Assembly: GCA_937926175.1 (NCBI GenBank)
Contig: CALANV010000008.1
Coordinates: 1-64,000 of the forward strand
Direction of reading: 5' to 3'
Length of the DNA stretch: 64,000 nucleotides
Source: an uncultured Rhodospirillales bacterium
GTDB taxonomy: Bacteria > Pseudomonadota > Alphaproteobacteria > CACIAM-22H2
Shown: piece by piece, positions 8,586 through 17,513 of the stretch
Layout: each line of letters opens with the position of its first letter
How positions within the stretch are numbered: the stretch's first letter is position 1
The notes under the pieces: model-generated
The model's input: only the letters and a program-made list of their open reading frames with translations
What the model was told of the DNA's origin: nothing
Database searches by the model: none
Made by a program: the position numbers and the translations under genes

Positions 8586-8837
8586 TCACCGCCCGCCTGC
8601 CTCCGCCAGTTGATTCATCTGCTGCTCCTGTCGGGCCGTGCGGGCTCGACGACCCGCCAGCCGCTGTTGCACGTCGGTGATCAGCGTAATCAACGCATCG
8701 CGGTCGACGCCATCTCGCGCCATGAGCGCCTCCATGACGGGATCGTCGAGAAGTTCCTCGATCCTCGGTTCGCCATCGAGTCGCTCCGACACGCGCCGAG
8801 GTGGCGTGCCGGTACCATCCCTGCGCTCGGATTTCAT
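8586..8837 (-). CDS. Small conserved-looking hypothetical protein
   Basis: An 83-residue, soluble, charged protein starting at ATG 8837, with GAGGGG nine bases upstream as ribosome binding site. A TTG at 8861 would add eight residues. The central segment RIEELLDDPVMEALMARDGVDRDALITLITDVQQRLAGR is helical and looks like the short acidic proteins often annotated as conserved hypothetical in alphaproteobacteria. No catalytic motif, membrane segment or signal is visible. Codon use and the good ribosome binding site support a real gene; function unknown. Confidence 0.6.
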   Translation of the reverse strand: MKSERRDGTGTPPRRVSERLDGEPRIEELLDDPVMEALMARDGVDRDALITLITDVQQRLAGRRARTARQEQQMNQLAEAGGR

Positions 8838-8989
8838 ATTTTCTTGCCCCTCGTTATCCAAACACTTTGCGAGACAGGTGTACTCTCACAACGTGTCAGG
8901 ATCGCGACCCGTTCCGGAACGCTTTGTGAAAAAACGCGGCCAATTCACGGAAAAGACGGCGTCATCAACGACGCGCGCGGAAGGTGCCG

Positions 8990-9547
8990 TCAGATGCGCG
9001 TCGACAGCCAGATCGCCAGCCGCGATCCCGCCTTGATGGCCGTGCTCAGCAGCTCGTAGCCCGGCGTCTGGAGTGCGTCGTGTGCGATCGCTTCGTCGCG
9101 ATGCGCAATCTCGTCGCGACGAAACTCCTCGATCGCGTTCTTCAGCTCCGGCTCCTCCTCGCCGAGCTGCGCGGCCTGCGAGGCATAATGCTCATCGATC
9201 ACTTCCTCGACCGCAACCGTGCAGGCCATCGCCGCGCGCTCGCCTAGCATCGCTGTGGCCGCGCCGAGCGCGTAGCCCAGCACGTGCCAGAGCGGCGACA
9301 ATGCCGTCGGACGCACGCGCCGCGCCGGCAGCAGCCGGTTGAAGGCCTCAAGATGACGGCGCTCCTGCTCGGCCATGCGGCGGATGACGGGGCCGACGGG
9401 GCTGTTGCCAAGCACGGCGAGCTGGCCTTCGTAGATACGTACGGCGCCGTATTCGCCCGCATGGTCGACGCGCAAAATCCGAGCGACGATCTCGTCGCGC
9501 GTCGGGTCGCCCGGCAGCCGGTCGCTGAGCGTAGGTTGCGGTGGCAC
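8990..9547 (-). CDS. coq7: 5-demethoxyubiquinol-8 5-hydroxylase (Coq7 type)
   Basis: The 185-residue protein is a carboxylate-bridged di-iron hydroxylase that performs the last ring hydroxylation of ubiquinone synthesis. The iron ligands are visible in order: E in VDHAGEYGA, the ExxH pair in AEQERRHLEAF, E in VAVEEVIDEHY and the second E-x-x-H pair in FRRDEIAHRDEA. Length agrees with the family. The enzyme associates peripherally with the membrane. It is followed upstream by dsbB on the same strand with an 8-base gap, so the two are probably cotranscribed. It implies aerobic ubiquinone biosynthesis. Confidence 0.96.
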   Translation of the reverse strand: MPPQPTLSDRLPGDPTRDEIVARILRVDHAGEYGAVRIYEGQLAVLGNSPVGPVIRRMAEQERRHLEAFNRLLPARRVRPTALSPLWHVLGYALGAATAMLGERAAMACTVAVEEVIDEHYASQAAQLGEEEPELKNAIEEFRRDEIAHRDEAIAHDALQTPGYELLSTAIKAGSRLAIWLSTRI

Positions 9548-9555
9548 GCGTCACC

Positions 9556-10074
9556 CTATGTCGATGAGCCGGCGGTGAACAGACGCCAAGCCATGGCGAA
9601 CGAGAACACCGCCAGCACCGAGGATACAATAAAATTATAGCCTGCCATCGAAATGCCGAACAGGGCCCAGGACACGTCGTCGCAGCGGACGACGGGTTGC
9701 GCCATCAGCTGCGCCCTGAGGGCCTCGAGCGACGGCGCCGGCCCTTGTGTTGCGCCGCACGCAGCCGTCCCCTGCCACCAGTGCTGCTCGACGCCGACAT
9801 GGAAGGCCGCGATGCCGGCGCCGACCAGGAACGTCACCCCGCAGATCGCGAGCAGCACCGGCATCCACCGGTACGAGCCGAGAACGAGCGCGAGCGCCGT
9901 CAGCCCGATGACGACGCCGTACGGGTAGCGCTGCCACAGACACAGTACGCACGGCGCGAGACCGCCGAGATACTGGAAGGCGAACGCAGCCGACAGGACC
10001 GCCGCGCTCGCGACGAGCAGCAGGGCGGCGGCGAGGCGCGCATTCGTCACGATAGCCGGCCGGTACGTTGCCAT
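9556..10074 (-). CDS. Disulfide bond formation protein B family
   Basis: The 172-residue membrane protein has four predicted transmembrane helices. It keeps the first periplasmic redox pair CVLC (LAPCVLCLWQRYP) and a second pair of cysteines, in GTAACG and VVRCDD, in the second periplasmic loop. DsbB reoxidises DsbA and passes electrons to ubiquinone. The C-terminal ISMAGYNFIVS motif is typical of the alphaproteobacterial branch. It lies between a DedA-family gene and coq7 on the same strand; the link to quinone synthesis is suggestive but may be chance. Confidence 0.92.
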   Translation of the reverse strand: MATYRPAIVTNARLAAALLLVASAAVLSAAFAFQYLGGLAPCVLCLWQRYPYGVVIGLTALALVLGSYRWMPVLLAICGVTFLVGAGIAAFHVGVEQHWWQGTAACGATQGPAPSLEALRAQLMAQPVVRCDDVSWALFGISMAGYNFIVSSVLAVFSFAMAWRLFTAGSST

Positions 10075-10086
10075 GGCGAAGCCGGA

Positions 10087-10665
10087 TCAAAGATAACGCA
10101 GCACCACGAAACCGCCGACGATCAGTACGGCGAAGGCGGACGTGACGAGCGTCAGGTACCGTTCGATGAACTGGCGCATGGCCGGCCCGAACGTCTTGAG
10201 CAGTGCCGCAACCAGGAAGAAGCGGCCGGCACGGGTGACCAGCGAGGCAAGCCCGAACGCAATCAGGTCGAAATGCGCGACGCCGCTCGCGATGGTGATC
10301 AGCTTGTAGGGGATCGGCGTGAGCCCCTTGATCAGAATGATCCAGGTGCCCCATTCGTCGAACATCCGCTGGAATTCCTGGAAACCATCCTGCAGGCCGT
10401 AGAATTCGATGACCGCCTCGCCGACGGTCTCGAACAGGAAATAGCCGATGGCGTAGCCGAAGAAGCCGCCGAGCACGGACGTGATGGTGCAGATCGCCGC
10501 GATGGACCAGGCCCGCCACGGCGTCGCCAGCACCATGGGGACCAGCATCGCGTCCGGCGGAATCGGAAAGAAGGAACTCTCCGTGAACGAGACGGCGCCG
10601 AGCACCCACCGCGCGCGCGGGTGTGCCGCCATCTGCATGGTCCAGTCGTAGAGTTTTCTGAGCAT
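10087..10665 (-). CDS. YqaA-type DedA-family membrane protein
   Basis: The 192-residue protein has a VTT/SNARE-associated domain: SFTESSFFPIPPDAMLVPM is the re-entrant proline-rich segment seen in YqaA, followed by GGFFGYAIGYFLFE, the ILIKGLTPIPYKLITIASG segment and a C-terminal helix. DedA-family proteins act in the inner membrane, and some members flip phospholipids or undecaprenyl phosphate; YqaA itself has no proven activity. The gene ends 12 bases before dsbB and is probably the first gene of a yqaA-dsbB-coq7 transcript. Confidence 0.92.
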   Translation of the reverse strand: MLRKLYDWTMQMAAHPRARWVLGAVSFTESSFFPIPPDAMLVPMVLATPWRAWSIAAICTITSVLGGFFGYAIGYFLFETVGEAVIEFYGLQDGFQEFQRMFDEWGTWIILIKGLTPIPYKLITIASGVAHFDLIAFGLASLVTRAGRFFLVAALLKTFGPAMRQFIERYLTLVTSAFAVLIVGGFVVLRYL

Positions 10666-10872
10666 TGAGACGATGGTCCAGGATGATGCGGTCTATCAGG
10701 CTGCGCCGGCCCCGCGCAAGCAGGCTGGGCGGTGGCGAGAACCGGCACAGGCCGCGCTGAAGAGACCGAACTCGACCGAAGGGGTACTCCGCCTGCCGCC
10801 CCGCGTATCCGAGGCGGGCAGGTTGTCCGTTCCGCCGGGGCTCCGAATAATGCCCGGATGAGGAGATCGGCG

Positions 10873-11409
10873 ATGAACAGATTGTTCGCGGCAGTCTTGG
10901 CGACGGGGCTGATCGTGGCCCCGGCACTGGCCCAGGTCGACAGCTTGGACCGCCGTGGCGTTCTCGACGAGGAAACCGAGCATCGGATCCGCGTGCCGGA
11001 CCAGTTCGAACGGCCGGTCCGATACGAGGGACGGGCCCGGTTCTCGGGTTCGCGGCTGGGCAAGTGCCCGCCGTACGGCTTGGTGCGCGCCACCGTGACC
11101 GGCAACAGATTCGATGCGCGCATCGTCTTCCCGATCGAGTTCCAGATCATCCGCGGCAGCATCTCCGGCAGCAACATGGTCGGGCAGAGCGACTTGGGCT
11201 ACACGTGGAACGGAACCGTGACCGACAGCACGATCCGGGCGACGGCGCGCAAGCGCGCGACCTACCGACCGGTCGAGCCGCCGCGCCCCGGCGTACCGAT
11301 CCCCGGTCCGGTCACGGCCCCCACCCGGGCCCTGCAGCCGGATCCGCGGCCGGAAGACTGCACCTACACATTGTCGCTCACGCGGGTCACCGACCCGAAC
11401 GCGCCGTAG
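10873..11409 (+). CDS. Secreted hypothetical protein
   Basis: The 178-residue protein starts at ATG 10873, preceded by AGGAG seven bases upstream; an in-frame ATG at 10858 has a poorer context. A signal peptide ends near ALAQVDS. The mature part has two cysteines (LGKCPPYG and EDCTYTLSLTRV) that could form a disulfide, and a beta-rich middle: RGSISGSNMVGQSDLGYTWNGTV. A proline-rich linker (PPRPGVPIPGPVTAP) precedes the last strand. I do not recognise the family. The predicted location is the periplasm. It is convergent with the epimerase gene, 7 bases away. Confidence 0.7.
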   Translation: MNRLFAAVLATGLIVAPALAQVDSLDRRGVLDEETEHRIRVPDQFERPVRYEGRARFSGSRLGKCPPYGLVRATVTGNRFDARIVFPIEFQIIRGSISGSNMVGQSDLGYTWNGTVTDSTIRATARKRATYRPVEPPRPGVPIPGPVTAPTRALQPDPRPEDCTYTLSLTRVTDPNAP

Positions 11410-11416
11410 ACCCGTC

Positions 11417-12664
11417 TCAAGGCGCCGATGCGGCCGGCGTCGGCATGACGGCCGGCGGCGTCGCGGCCGGCGTCTCCTCCACAGCGCCCGGCACGGCCGG
11501 AATGCCGCGCGCCGCAGCCACGCCACGCGCCTGCCGGAGTTCCTCGGCGAAGCTTTCGTCGATGTCGAAGCCGGCGAAGCGCAGCGCCCGGATCGACCGG
11601 ATCAATCCCTCCTCGACGGACACGATCGGTTCGTACCCGAGCTGCGCACGTGCCTTCGCGAACGGGAATTTGTACCGGCAGCGGTGCAGCATGGCCGTCT
11701 CGATCGGCACGGGGCCGACCGCATCATCCGGCAGCGTCCAGTCGGTTCTGGCGCGCGCCTGACGCGCCGCGCGCGCGCCGGCGATCATGCCCTGGGCGAT
11801 GCCGATCTGGTCGCGGACACGCGCCTTCACCGCCGCCGGAATGGTGCGGAAGAAGGCCTTGAGAGGCCCGATGCCGCGCAACCGGTCGAGCATCGGCCGC
11901 ACCTCGCGCCGGATCGGCGGGTTGTTCAGGAGCCGGGGCGGCGAGCAGTCGCCGATCGCGCGCGCGACCCAATGATAGATCTCCGCCCAGGTGATCGGCT
12001 CGTTGTCGCCGAGCAGGAAGACCTCGCCGTCGACCGGCTTGATCATCGCCAGGCGAATCGCATGGACGAGGTTGTCGATGTAGACGGTGTTGCAGATGCC
12101 GCGGCCGCCATCGACCAGGAAGGCTTCGCCGGCCGCGAGGCTGCGCGCGATGCCGGTGATCCAGATGTCCCGCGGGCCGAACACGATACCGGGGCGCAGC
12201 ATGACCAGTTCGACGCGCCCGTTGCGCCGCAGCTCCCGGAACCGGCGTTCGGCCTTGACCTTGGCGTTGTTGTAGGAGACCGGCTGGTCGGTACGCAGAG
12301 GGGTAGTCTCGTCGGTGCCCGGCGCCGGATCCTGGCCGTGAACCGATGCCGTGCTCATGTGCACGAGGCGCCTGACGCCGGCGATTTCCGCGGCGCGATA
12401 GATGACGGGCGGTTCCGCCACGATCTGATTGTAGCGGCCGAGCACCGTGTTGACGACGATGTCGCAGCCCTTGAACGCCTTGACGAGCGCCGTTTCGTCG
12501 AGCGCGTCGGCAATCCGCGCCTCGAGCGGAAAGCGCGCAAGACGCGCGAAGCCGGCGAAGTTGCGGACGATGGGGACGATGCGCGCCGCATCCTCGAGCA
12601 GCAGCGTCTCGACGAGGCGGCTTCCGACGAATCCGTTCGCGCCTAGGATGCCGATCGTGTGCAT
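11417..12664 (-). CDS. NAD-dependent epimerase/dehydratase family protein
   Basis: The 415-residue protein starts at ATG 12664 (MHTIGILGANGFVGSRL). The GxxGxxG nucleotide-binding loop, the Ser/Thr of HMSTASVHG and the YNNAK catalytic Tyr-Lys pair identify an extended short-chain dehydrogenase. The C-terminal 80 residues are longer than usual and end in an Ala/Pro-rich tail (VEETPAATPPAVMPTPAASAP), which is odd for the family. It overlaps the upstream Gfo/Idh gene by 22 bases, so the two are translationally linked and probably act on the same sugar or nucleotide sugar. Substrate unknown. Confidence 0.88.
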   Translation of the reverse strand: MHTIGILGANGFVGSRLVETLLLEDAARIVPIVRNFAGFARLARFPLEARIADALDETALVKAFKGCDIVVNTVLGRYNQIVAEPPVIYRAAEIAGVRRLVHMSTASVHGQDPAPGTDETTPLRTDQPVSYNNAKVKAERRFRELRRNGRVELVMLRPGIVFGPRDIWITGIARSLAAGEAFLVDGGRGICNTVYIDNLVHAIRLAMIKPVDGEVFLLGDNEPITWAEIYHWVARAIGDCSPPRLLNNPPIRREVRPMLDRLRGIGPLKAFFRTIPAAVKARVRDQIGIAQGMIAGARAARQARARTDWTLPDDAVGPVPIETAMLHRCRYKFPFAKARAQLGYEPIVSVEEGLIRSIRALRFAGFDIDESFAEELRQARGVAAARGIPAVPGAVEETPAATPPAVMPTPAASAP

Positions 12665-13761
12665 CTCAGCTCGTTTCCCCGGTTCCACTCGGCGGGACTC
12701 ATCCACGGCATGTCGATCAATGTGCTCCGGGCATAGCACTGCTCGATCAGGGCGATGACGCGACGGCCGTCCTCGGCGCTCACCATCGGCGGCGCGGTCC
12801 CTTCGATTGCGTCCATCACGTTCTCGATCTGCTCGATGAAGGCCTGATGGCGCGTAGGTGCGATGGCGCCGGCATGCGGTTGGCCGAACGCCCGCCGGAC
12901 CTCGTGCACGCTCGCCTTGAGTGCGTATCGGTTGCCCCAGCCGAGCTCGAGATGATTGGCATCGACGGGATCCCAGGCGACCCAGCCATGCTCGAACCGG
13001 ATGAAGTAGCGATTGGGAACGTCCCAGTCGCGGCTCATGCCCAGCTCGCCCTCGACGCCGTCGGCGAACGCCAGCCGCACCCAGACGTTCGCCTCGACGC
13101 CGCCCATCGCGTCGTCCCGGCATGCGATGATGGTCGGCTCGCCGAACCACCACGCCATCAGGTCGAACGCGTGCGCCCCGATGTCGATCAATACGCCGCC
13201 CTGTCCGCTGCGCCGTTCGAACAAGGCGCGCGACTGCGCCGGCCAGCCGAACTTGCCGCCTTCGACGAACCGGATCGCGCGCAAACGCCCCAGCGCCCGA
13301 CCGTCGACGAGTTCCTTGATGCAGCGGGTGGCGGCGAAGAACCGTTTGAAGTGTCCGACCGTCAGCAACCGGCCGGCGCGCCGCGCCGCGGCGATCATCG
13401 CGTCGCATTCCTCCACCCGGCCCGCCATCGGCTTCTCGCACAGGACGTGGAAGCCGCGTTCGACGAGCGCGATGGTCTGCGCGGCATGAAAGCCGGGCGG
13501 CGAGGCGACGATCGCCAGATCGGTGTCGTCGGGAATCGCGGCAAGGTCGGCGCCGCGGATGCTGTCGGGAAAGTGCCTGGCGATCGCATCGACCCGGTCC
13601 GGTACGGGATCGATCAGGGCGACGACCCGGACCGGCCGCTTGGTCGCGATGCATTTCAGGGCAGGCGCATAGAACAGTTGCGTCAGAGCGCCGCAGCCGA
13701 CGATCGCGATGCGGATCTCGCGCGGCGTCGAACCACTTGCCGATACAGGTTGAGCAATCAC
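12643..13761 (-). CDS. Gfo/Idh/MocA family oxidoreductase
   Basis: The 372-residue protein has the N-terminal Rossmann motif IAIVGCGALTQLFYAPAL and the family signature EKPMAGRVEE, followed by the C-terminal alpha/beta domain (DIGAHAFDLMAWWFGE supplies the usual Asp/His residues). Such enzymes oxidise or reduce sugars and inositols with NAD(P). The gene overlaps the downstream epimerase by 22 bases. A putative UDP-sugar role is inferred from the pairing alone. The extra N-terminal 15 residues (MIAQPVSASGSTPRE) are poorly conserved and the true start may be slightly downstream. Confidence 0.88.
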   Translation of the reverse strand: MIAQPVSASGSTPREIRIAIVGCGALTQLFYAPALKCIATKRPVRVVALIDPVPDRVDAIARHFPDSIRGADLAAIPDDTDLAIVASPPGFHAAQTIALVERGFHVLCEKPMAGRVEECDAMIAAARRAGRLLTVGHFKRFFAATRCIKELVDGRALGRLRAIRFVEGGKFGWPAQSRALFERRSGQGGVLIDIGAHAFDLMAWWFGEPTIIACRDDAMGGVEANVWVRLAFADGVEGELGMSRDWDVPNRYFIRFEHGWVAWDPVDANHLELGWGNRYALKASVHEVRRAFGQPHAGAIAPTRHQAFIEQIENVMDAIEGTAPPMVSAEDGRRVIALIEQCYARSTLIDMPWMSPAEWNRGNELRCTRSAS

Positions 13762-13978
13762 GCTGGTCTGCTTGATCCTGACGGGCTGCCGACGAACCGA
13801 TGCGGCCGCCGGCGCGCCGACGGCCGGATGAGCCGGGCGCTATGTTAATGCGCCGCCGAGGCACGGCTGCGCTGCCCATAGGGAGATTCGACGAAGAAAA
13901 AGGACGACGGATCGGACGGCGAGCCGAGCTACTTCGATCGTCGCGTCGGAATCGGAAAGCGGCGATGCGCGAAGGATG

Positions 13979-14004
13979 CGGCGGCCGACACGTTCCGGCC
14001 GCCG
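13979..14004 (-). terminator. Hairpin downstream of rmuC
   Basis: A perfect 9-bp inverted repeat, CGGCGGCCG and CGGCCGCCG, separated by 8 bases, lies 18 bases after the rmuC stop. There is no run of T on the minus strand after it, so it is a stem that could slow transcription or stabilise the 3' end rather than a textbook intrinsic terminator. The remaining 13762-13978 stretch shows no gene that I can support. Confidence 0.4.
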
Positions 14005-14021
14005 TCGGGAGGGAATCGGGT

Positions 14022-15140
14022 TCAGGAGGCCCGGGATTGAACCGAGGACGACACGAGCGGCACTGGCGGCGTGTCGCTGTCGAGGTCCGCGTCCTGGATG
14101 CGGTCGCCGCGCCGGATGATCTTGTCCGTCGACGTGCGGATCTCGCGGATGTCCTTCTCGGCGAGCGCGAAGTGGGACTCGAGATTTTCGACCCGCTTGG
14201 CGAGCCGGCCGACGTCCTCGAGCAGCAGCCCGACCTCCTTCTGGATCGCATCGGCCTGTTCGCGCATGCGGACGTCCTTGAGAATGGCCCGCATCGTATT
14301 GAGGACCGCCCATAGCGTGGTGGGCGAGACGATGAACACGCGCATCCGGCGCGCCTTGTCGGCGATATCCTTGATGCTGGTGTAGATCTCGCAGTAGACG
14401 GCCTCGCTGGGTACGAACATCAGCGCGGCGTCCGCGGTCTCGCCGGGAATGATGTATTTCTCGGCGATGTCGCGGACGTGACCCATGATCGCCGTCGAGA
14501 AGGCACGCTGGGCGGCAACACGCGCCGCCTCGTCGCCGCCGGCCTTCTGCAGGGCGTCATAGGCCTCGCGGGGGAACTTGGCGTCGATCGCCAGCGGCCC
14601 GAGCGGCGGCGGCAGCTTCAGCAGGCAGTCGACGCGGGTACGGTTGCCGAGCGTCGCCTGGAATTCGAAGTGGGCCGGCGGCAGCTGGTCGCGGACGATC
14701 GCCTCGAGCTGCTCCTCGCCGAAGGCGCCGCGCGCCTGCTTGTTGGAAAGGATGTCCTGCAGGCTGATGACGTGCGACGAGAGTTCGGCCAAACCCTTCT
14801 GCGCTTCGTCGATCTTGACGATCCGCTCGCGCAGATCGGCGATGGTGGTGCTCGTCGCCTGATGCGACTTCTCCAGGGCTTCGCCGACCCGGCGCGTGAT
14901 GTCGGCAAAGCGTTCCTCGAGCGCCCGGGAAAGGGCGCGTTCCTGGGCCTGGAAGCGCTCGGCCGTGGCCGCCTGTGCGGCCGCCGTCTGTTCGACCAGG
15001 ATCTTCAGGCTGCCGACCAGCTCGCTGTGGCTTTGGGCGAGGCGCGCGACCTCGGGGTCGGACCCGCGACGGGCGACGAGCACGAGGCTGACCGCCGCGA
15101 CGGCGAGTGCGGCGACGGCAAGCAGAACGACGAGATCCAT
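14022..15140 (-). CDS. rmuC: DNA recombination protein RmuC
   Basis: The 372-residue protein has an N-terminal membrane helix (DLVVLLAVAALAVAAVSLVLVA), a coiled coil over about residues 40-130 (AQERALSRALEERFADITRRVGEAL), and the RmuC domain with GAFGEEQLEAIVRDQLPP, DCLLKLP, LAIDAKFPREAY and VSPTTLWAVLNTM. The DAKFPREAY segment is part of the PD-(D/E)XK-like nuclease core. RmuC limits inversions and other rearrangements at inverted repeats. It stands alone with respect to known partners. Length is slightly shorter than the E. coli protein, as is usual in alphaproteobacteria. Confidence 0.95.
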   Translation of the reverse strand: MDLVVLLAVAALAVAAVSLVLVARRGSDPEVARLAQSHSELVGSLKILVEQTAAAQAATAERFQAQERALSRALEERFADITRRVGEALEKSHQATSTTIADLRERIVKIDEAQKGLAELSSHVISLQDILSNKQARGAFGEEQLEAIVRDQLPPAHFEFQATLGNRTRVDCLLKLPPPLGPLAIDAKFPREAYDALQKAGGDEAARVAAQRAFSTAIMGHVRDIAEKYIIPGETADAALMFVPSEAVYCEIYTSIKDIADKARRMRVFIVSPTTLWAVLNTMRAILKDVRMREQADAIQKEVGLLLEDVGRLAKRVENLESHFALAEKDIREIRTSTDKIIRRGDRIQDADLDSDTPPVPLVSSSVQSRAS

Positions 15141-15174
15141 GCCTGGCGAATCCCCCTAGCGGCACCTTGGCCGA

Positions 15175-15921
15175 CTATACGCGCTTGTGGAGATGCCGGT
15201 CGAGCGCAAGCAGCGCCGAGTTGGCCAGCGCGGCGAAGACGAACAGCAGCAGCGTGACCGCCAGCATGGTCCGCACGTCGTTGAGGCCGATCGCGTTCAT
15301 GATGACGAAGCCAAGGCCTCGCTTGGAGGCAAACATCTCGCCGATCAGGACGCCGAGCAGCGTCAGCGAGAACCCGACGCGCAGGCCCGACACGATCTCG
15401 GGCAGGCAGGCCGGAATGAGCACGGTCCGGACCGTGGCGAGCGGCGAAAGCCCCATCGTCCACGCCGTTTTCACGTAGACCGGCTTGATGTTGCGGATCG
15501 CGTTCATGGTGAAGATCGCGACCGGGATGATGCCGTGGATCGCGCCGAAGGCGATCTTGGCGCTGATGCCGAGGCCGAACAGCAGCAGGATCAGGGGGTA
15601 AAGCGTCACCTTGGGCAGGGAATAGAGCGCGACCAGGATCGGCTCCGCGACGTCGCCCGACAGCCGATGGCCGCCCAGCCATACGCCGATACCCACGCCG
15701 CCCAGCCAGGCGATGACGAGCGCATAGGCGAACGCGTGGGCCGACTCGCCGATGTCGAGCCAGAAGCGTGGCCGTGCGAGCAACTCGATTGCGTGGCGCA
15801 CCGTCTCCAACGGTGCGCTCAGCGCGGCGTCGCCCGCCAGCAGATAAATGCCCTGCCAGACCGCGACGATGACCGCGATCAGCAGCACCAGGTCGACGAT
15901 CCGGCTCCCCGCCTTCGTCAT
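15175..15921 (-). CDS. ABC transporter permease, NitT/TauT type (second of two)
   Basis: The 248-residue protein starts at ATG 15921 and overlaps the upstream permease by four bases. Six hydrophobic helices are visible, and the cytoplasmic EAA-type loop reads TAWTMGLSPLATVRTVLIPACLPEI. It belongs to the binding-protein-dependent permease family of nitrate, taurine and sulfonate importers. Two distinct permeases in one operon suggest a heterodimeric channel. It is the last gene of the operon reading 19514 to 15175. Confidence 0.92.
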   Translation of the reverse strand: MTKAGSRIVDLVLLIAVIVAVWQGIYLLAGDAALSAPLETVRHAIELLARPRFWLDIGESAHAFAYALVIAWLGGVGIGVWLGGHRLSGDVAEPILVALYSLPKVTLYPLILLLFGLGISAKIAFGAIHGIIPVAIFTMNAIRNIKPVYVKTAWTMGLSPLATVRTVLIPACLPEIVSGLRVGFSLTLLGVLIGEMFASKRGLGFVIMNAIGLNDVRTMLAVTLLLFVFAALANSALLALDRHLHKRV

Positions 15922-16667
15922 CTCACCCGCCGCCGGAGGAGCCGGCGCTCCCACACATGCAGCGCCATGTTGATCGTCGTGACGAGCGCCAGCACGAACA
16001 GCATCAGCGCGTACATCGTCCGGTTGTCGAAGTTGTTGTAGGCGTAGGCGATCGCGTAACCGAGGCCCGAGGCGGCCATGATGAACTCGCAGGCGATCAC
16101 GCCGATGAAGGAATAGGCGACCGCGAGCTTGAGGCCGGTGAACAGATGCGGTGCCGCGGCCGGCAGCTTCAGCCTGAGCGCGGTTTCGACGGCACCCATG
16201 TTGTGGATACGCGCGACCTTGTCCAGAACCCGCGGGATGCGATCGAGACCGTTGAGGGTGCTGATCACCATCGCGACGACCGCGAACATGAAGGCGATGA
16301 CGATCACCGGCCACTGCGACAGACCGAAGATCGCGACCAGCACCGGGTAGAACACGAAGAAGGGCACGGCGTAATAGGTCGCGAGCAGCGGGTCGACCGC
16401 GCGGCGAAGGCGTGGCACCGCGTGCAGCACGACGCCGATGGGAAAGCCGCTTACGACCGCCAGGACCAGGGCGATCGCGACCGCCGCCAGTGTCTGGCGG
16501 ATGTCGTCATAGATGCTGCCGGACGCCAGCAGGGCGCCGAGCTCGCGCACCATCTCCGACGGCGGGATCATCGTGACCGGCTTGATCACGCGCGTCCGGC
16601 ACAGGATTTCCAGCACGCCGAAGAAAGCGGCGACGAGAATGATCCGTATCCAGGTGAGGGGCGTCAT
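15918..16667 (-). CDS. ABC transporter permease, NitT/TauT type (first of two)
   Basis: The 249-residue inner-membrane protein resembles SsuC/TauC permeases: about six helices and a cytoplasmic loop with VARIHNMGAVETALRLKLPAAAP, the EAA motif. It forms the channel with the next gene product and is energised by the upstream ATPase. Its start codon shares one base with the ATPase stop (TGATG), so coupled translation is likely. Substrate cannot be read from the sequence. Confidence 0.92.
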   Translation of the reverse strand: MTPLTWIRIILVAAFFGVLEILCRTRVIKPVTMIPPSEMVRELGALLASGSIYDDIRQTLAAVAIALVLAVVSGFPIGVVLHAVPRLRRAVDPLLATYYAVPFFVFYPVLVAIFGLSQWPVIVIAFMFAVVAMVISTLNGLDRIPRVLDKVARIHNMGAVETALRLKLPAAAPHLFTGLKLAVAYSFIGVIACEFIMAASGLGYAIAYAYNNFDNRTMYALMLFVLALVTTINMALHVWERRLLRRRVR

Positions 16668-17509
16668 CAGGCCGTCGGGCTCGCGCCCGCCTGTGCCCGT
16701 CCGTGGCCGAGCGCCTTGAGCGATTCCTCACGCAGGCTCTGCCACAGCCGGCTGGTGATCGCACCGAATTCGGGCTTGGCGACGATGCGGCTGTCGCGTT
16801 CGGCAGGCCAGCCGGTCTCGACGATGTCGATGAAGCGGCCGGGCCGGGCCGACATCGCGCCGATGCGATCCGAAAGCATCGCCGCTTCGTCGAGGGCGTG
16901 GGTGATGAGCAGGATGGTCGCCTGCGTACGGCGCCACAGGCGTAGGAGCTCGTCGCCCATCAGCAGCCGGGTCTGGGCATCCAAGGCGCCGAACGGTTCG
17001 TCGAGCAGGATCAGGCGCGGCTGCATCACCAGGGTGCGCGCGATGCACACGCGCTGCCGCATCCCGCCGGAGAGTTGTGCGGGATAGGCCCGGGCGAAGT
17101 CTTTGAGTCCCATGAAGCTGAGCGCATCGCCGACGCGCCGCTCGATCTCCGCCGCGTCGACGCCGGTACGCCGCAGGCCGAAGGCGACGTTGTCCCAGAC
17201 CGTGAGCCAGGGAAAGCTTGCGTCCTCCTGAAACACGACGCCGACGCCTTCGGGGACCCGGCCTGCGACCGGACGGCCCTCGAACGTCACCCGGCCGTCG
17301 GTCGCCGGCGCCAAGCCGGCGAGAACCTCGAGCAGCGTCGACTTGCCGCATCCCGACGGCCCGACGATGGAGAAGAACTCGCCGTGGCGCAGGACGAGAT
17401 CGACCGGCCCGAGGGCATGCAGGGGCGGACGGCCGGCGGCACCCGGATAGATGCGGGTGACGCCGGCCAGCTCGGCATGAGGTGTGTTCACGTCACCCGA
17501 CACGGGCAA
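16667..17509 (-). CDS. ABC transporter ATP-binding protein, NitT/TauT type
   Basis: The 280-residue ATPase has Walker A GPSGCGKST (residues 50-58), the Q-loop (FQEDASFPWLTV), the ABC signature LSGGMRQR, Walker B LILLDEPFGALDA and the switch His in ITHALDEA. The FQEDASFPWLTVWDN segment is typical of the TauB/SsuB group. It drives import through the two downstream permeases. There are four bases between its start and the end of the substrate-binding protein gene, so the operon is compact. Confidence 0.95.
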   Translation of the reverse strand: MPVSGDVNTPHAELAGVTRIYPGAAGRPPLHALGPVDLVLRHGEFFSIVGPSGCGKSTLLEVLAGLAPATDGRVTFEGRPVAGRVPEGVGVVFQEDASFPWLTVWDNVAFGLRRTGVDAAEIERRVGDALSFMGLKDFARAYPAQLSGGMRQRVCIARTLVMQPRLILLDEPFGALDAQTRLLMGDELLRLWRRTQATILLITHALDEAAMLSDRIGAMSARPGRFIDIVETGWPAERDSRIVAKPEFGAITSRLWQSLREESLKALGHGRAQAGASPTA

Positions 17510-17513
17510 AGGG

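Noticed and set aside
11417..14251. A single 944-residue minus-strand protein
   Set aside because: The open frame upstream of 12664 is only the shadow of the Gfo/Idh gene; the epimerase proper begins at 12664.
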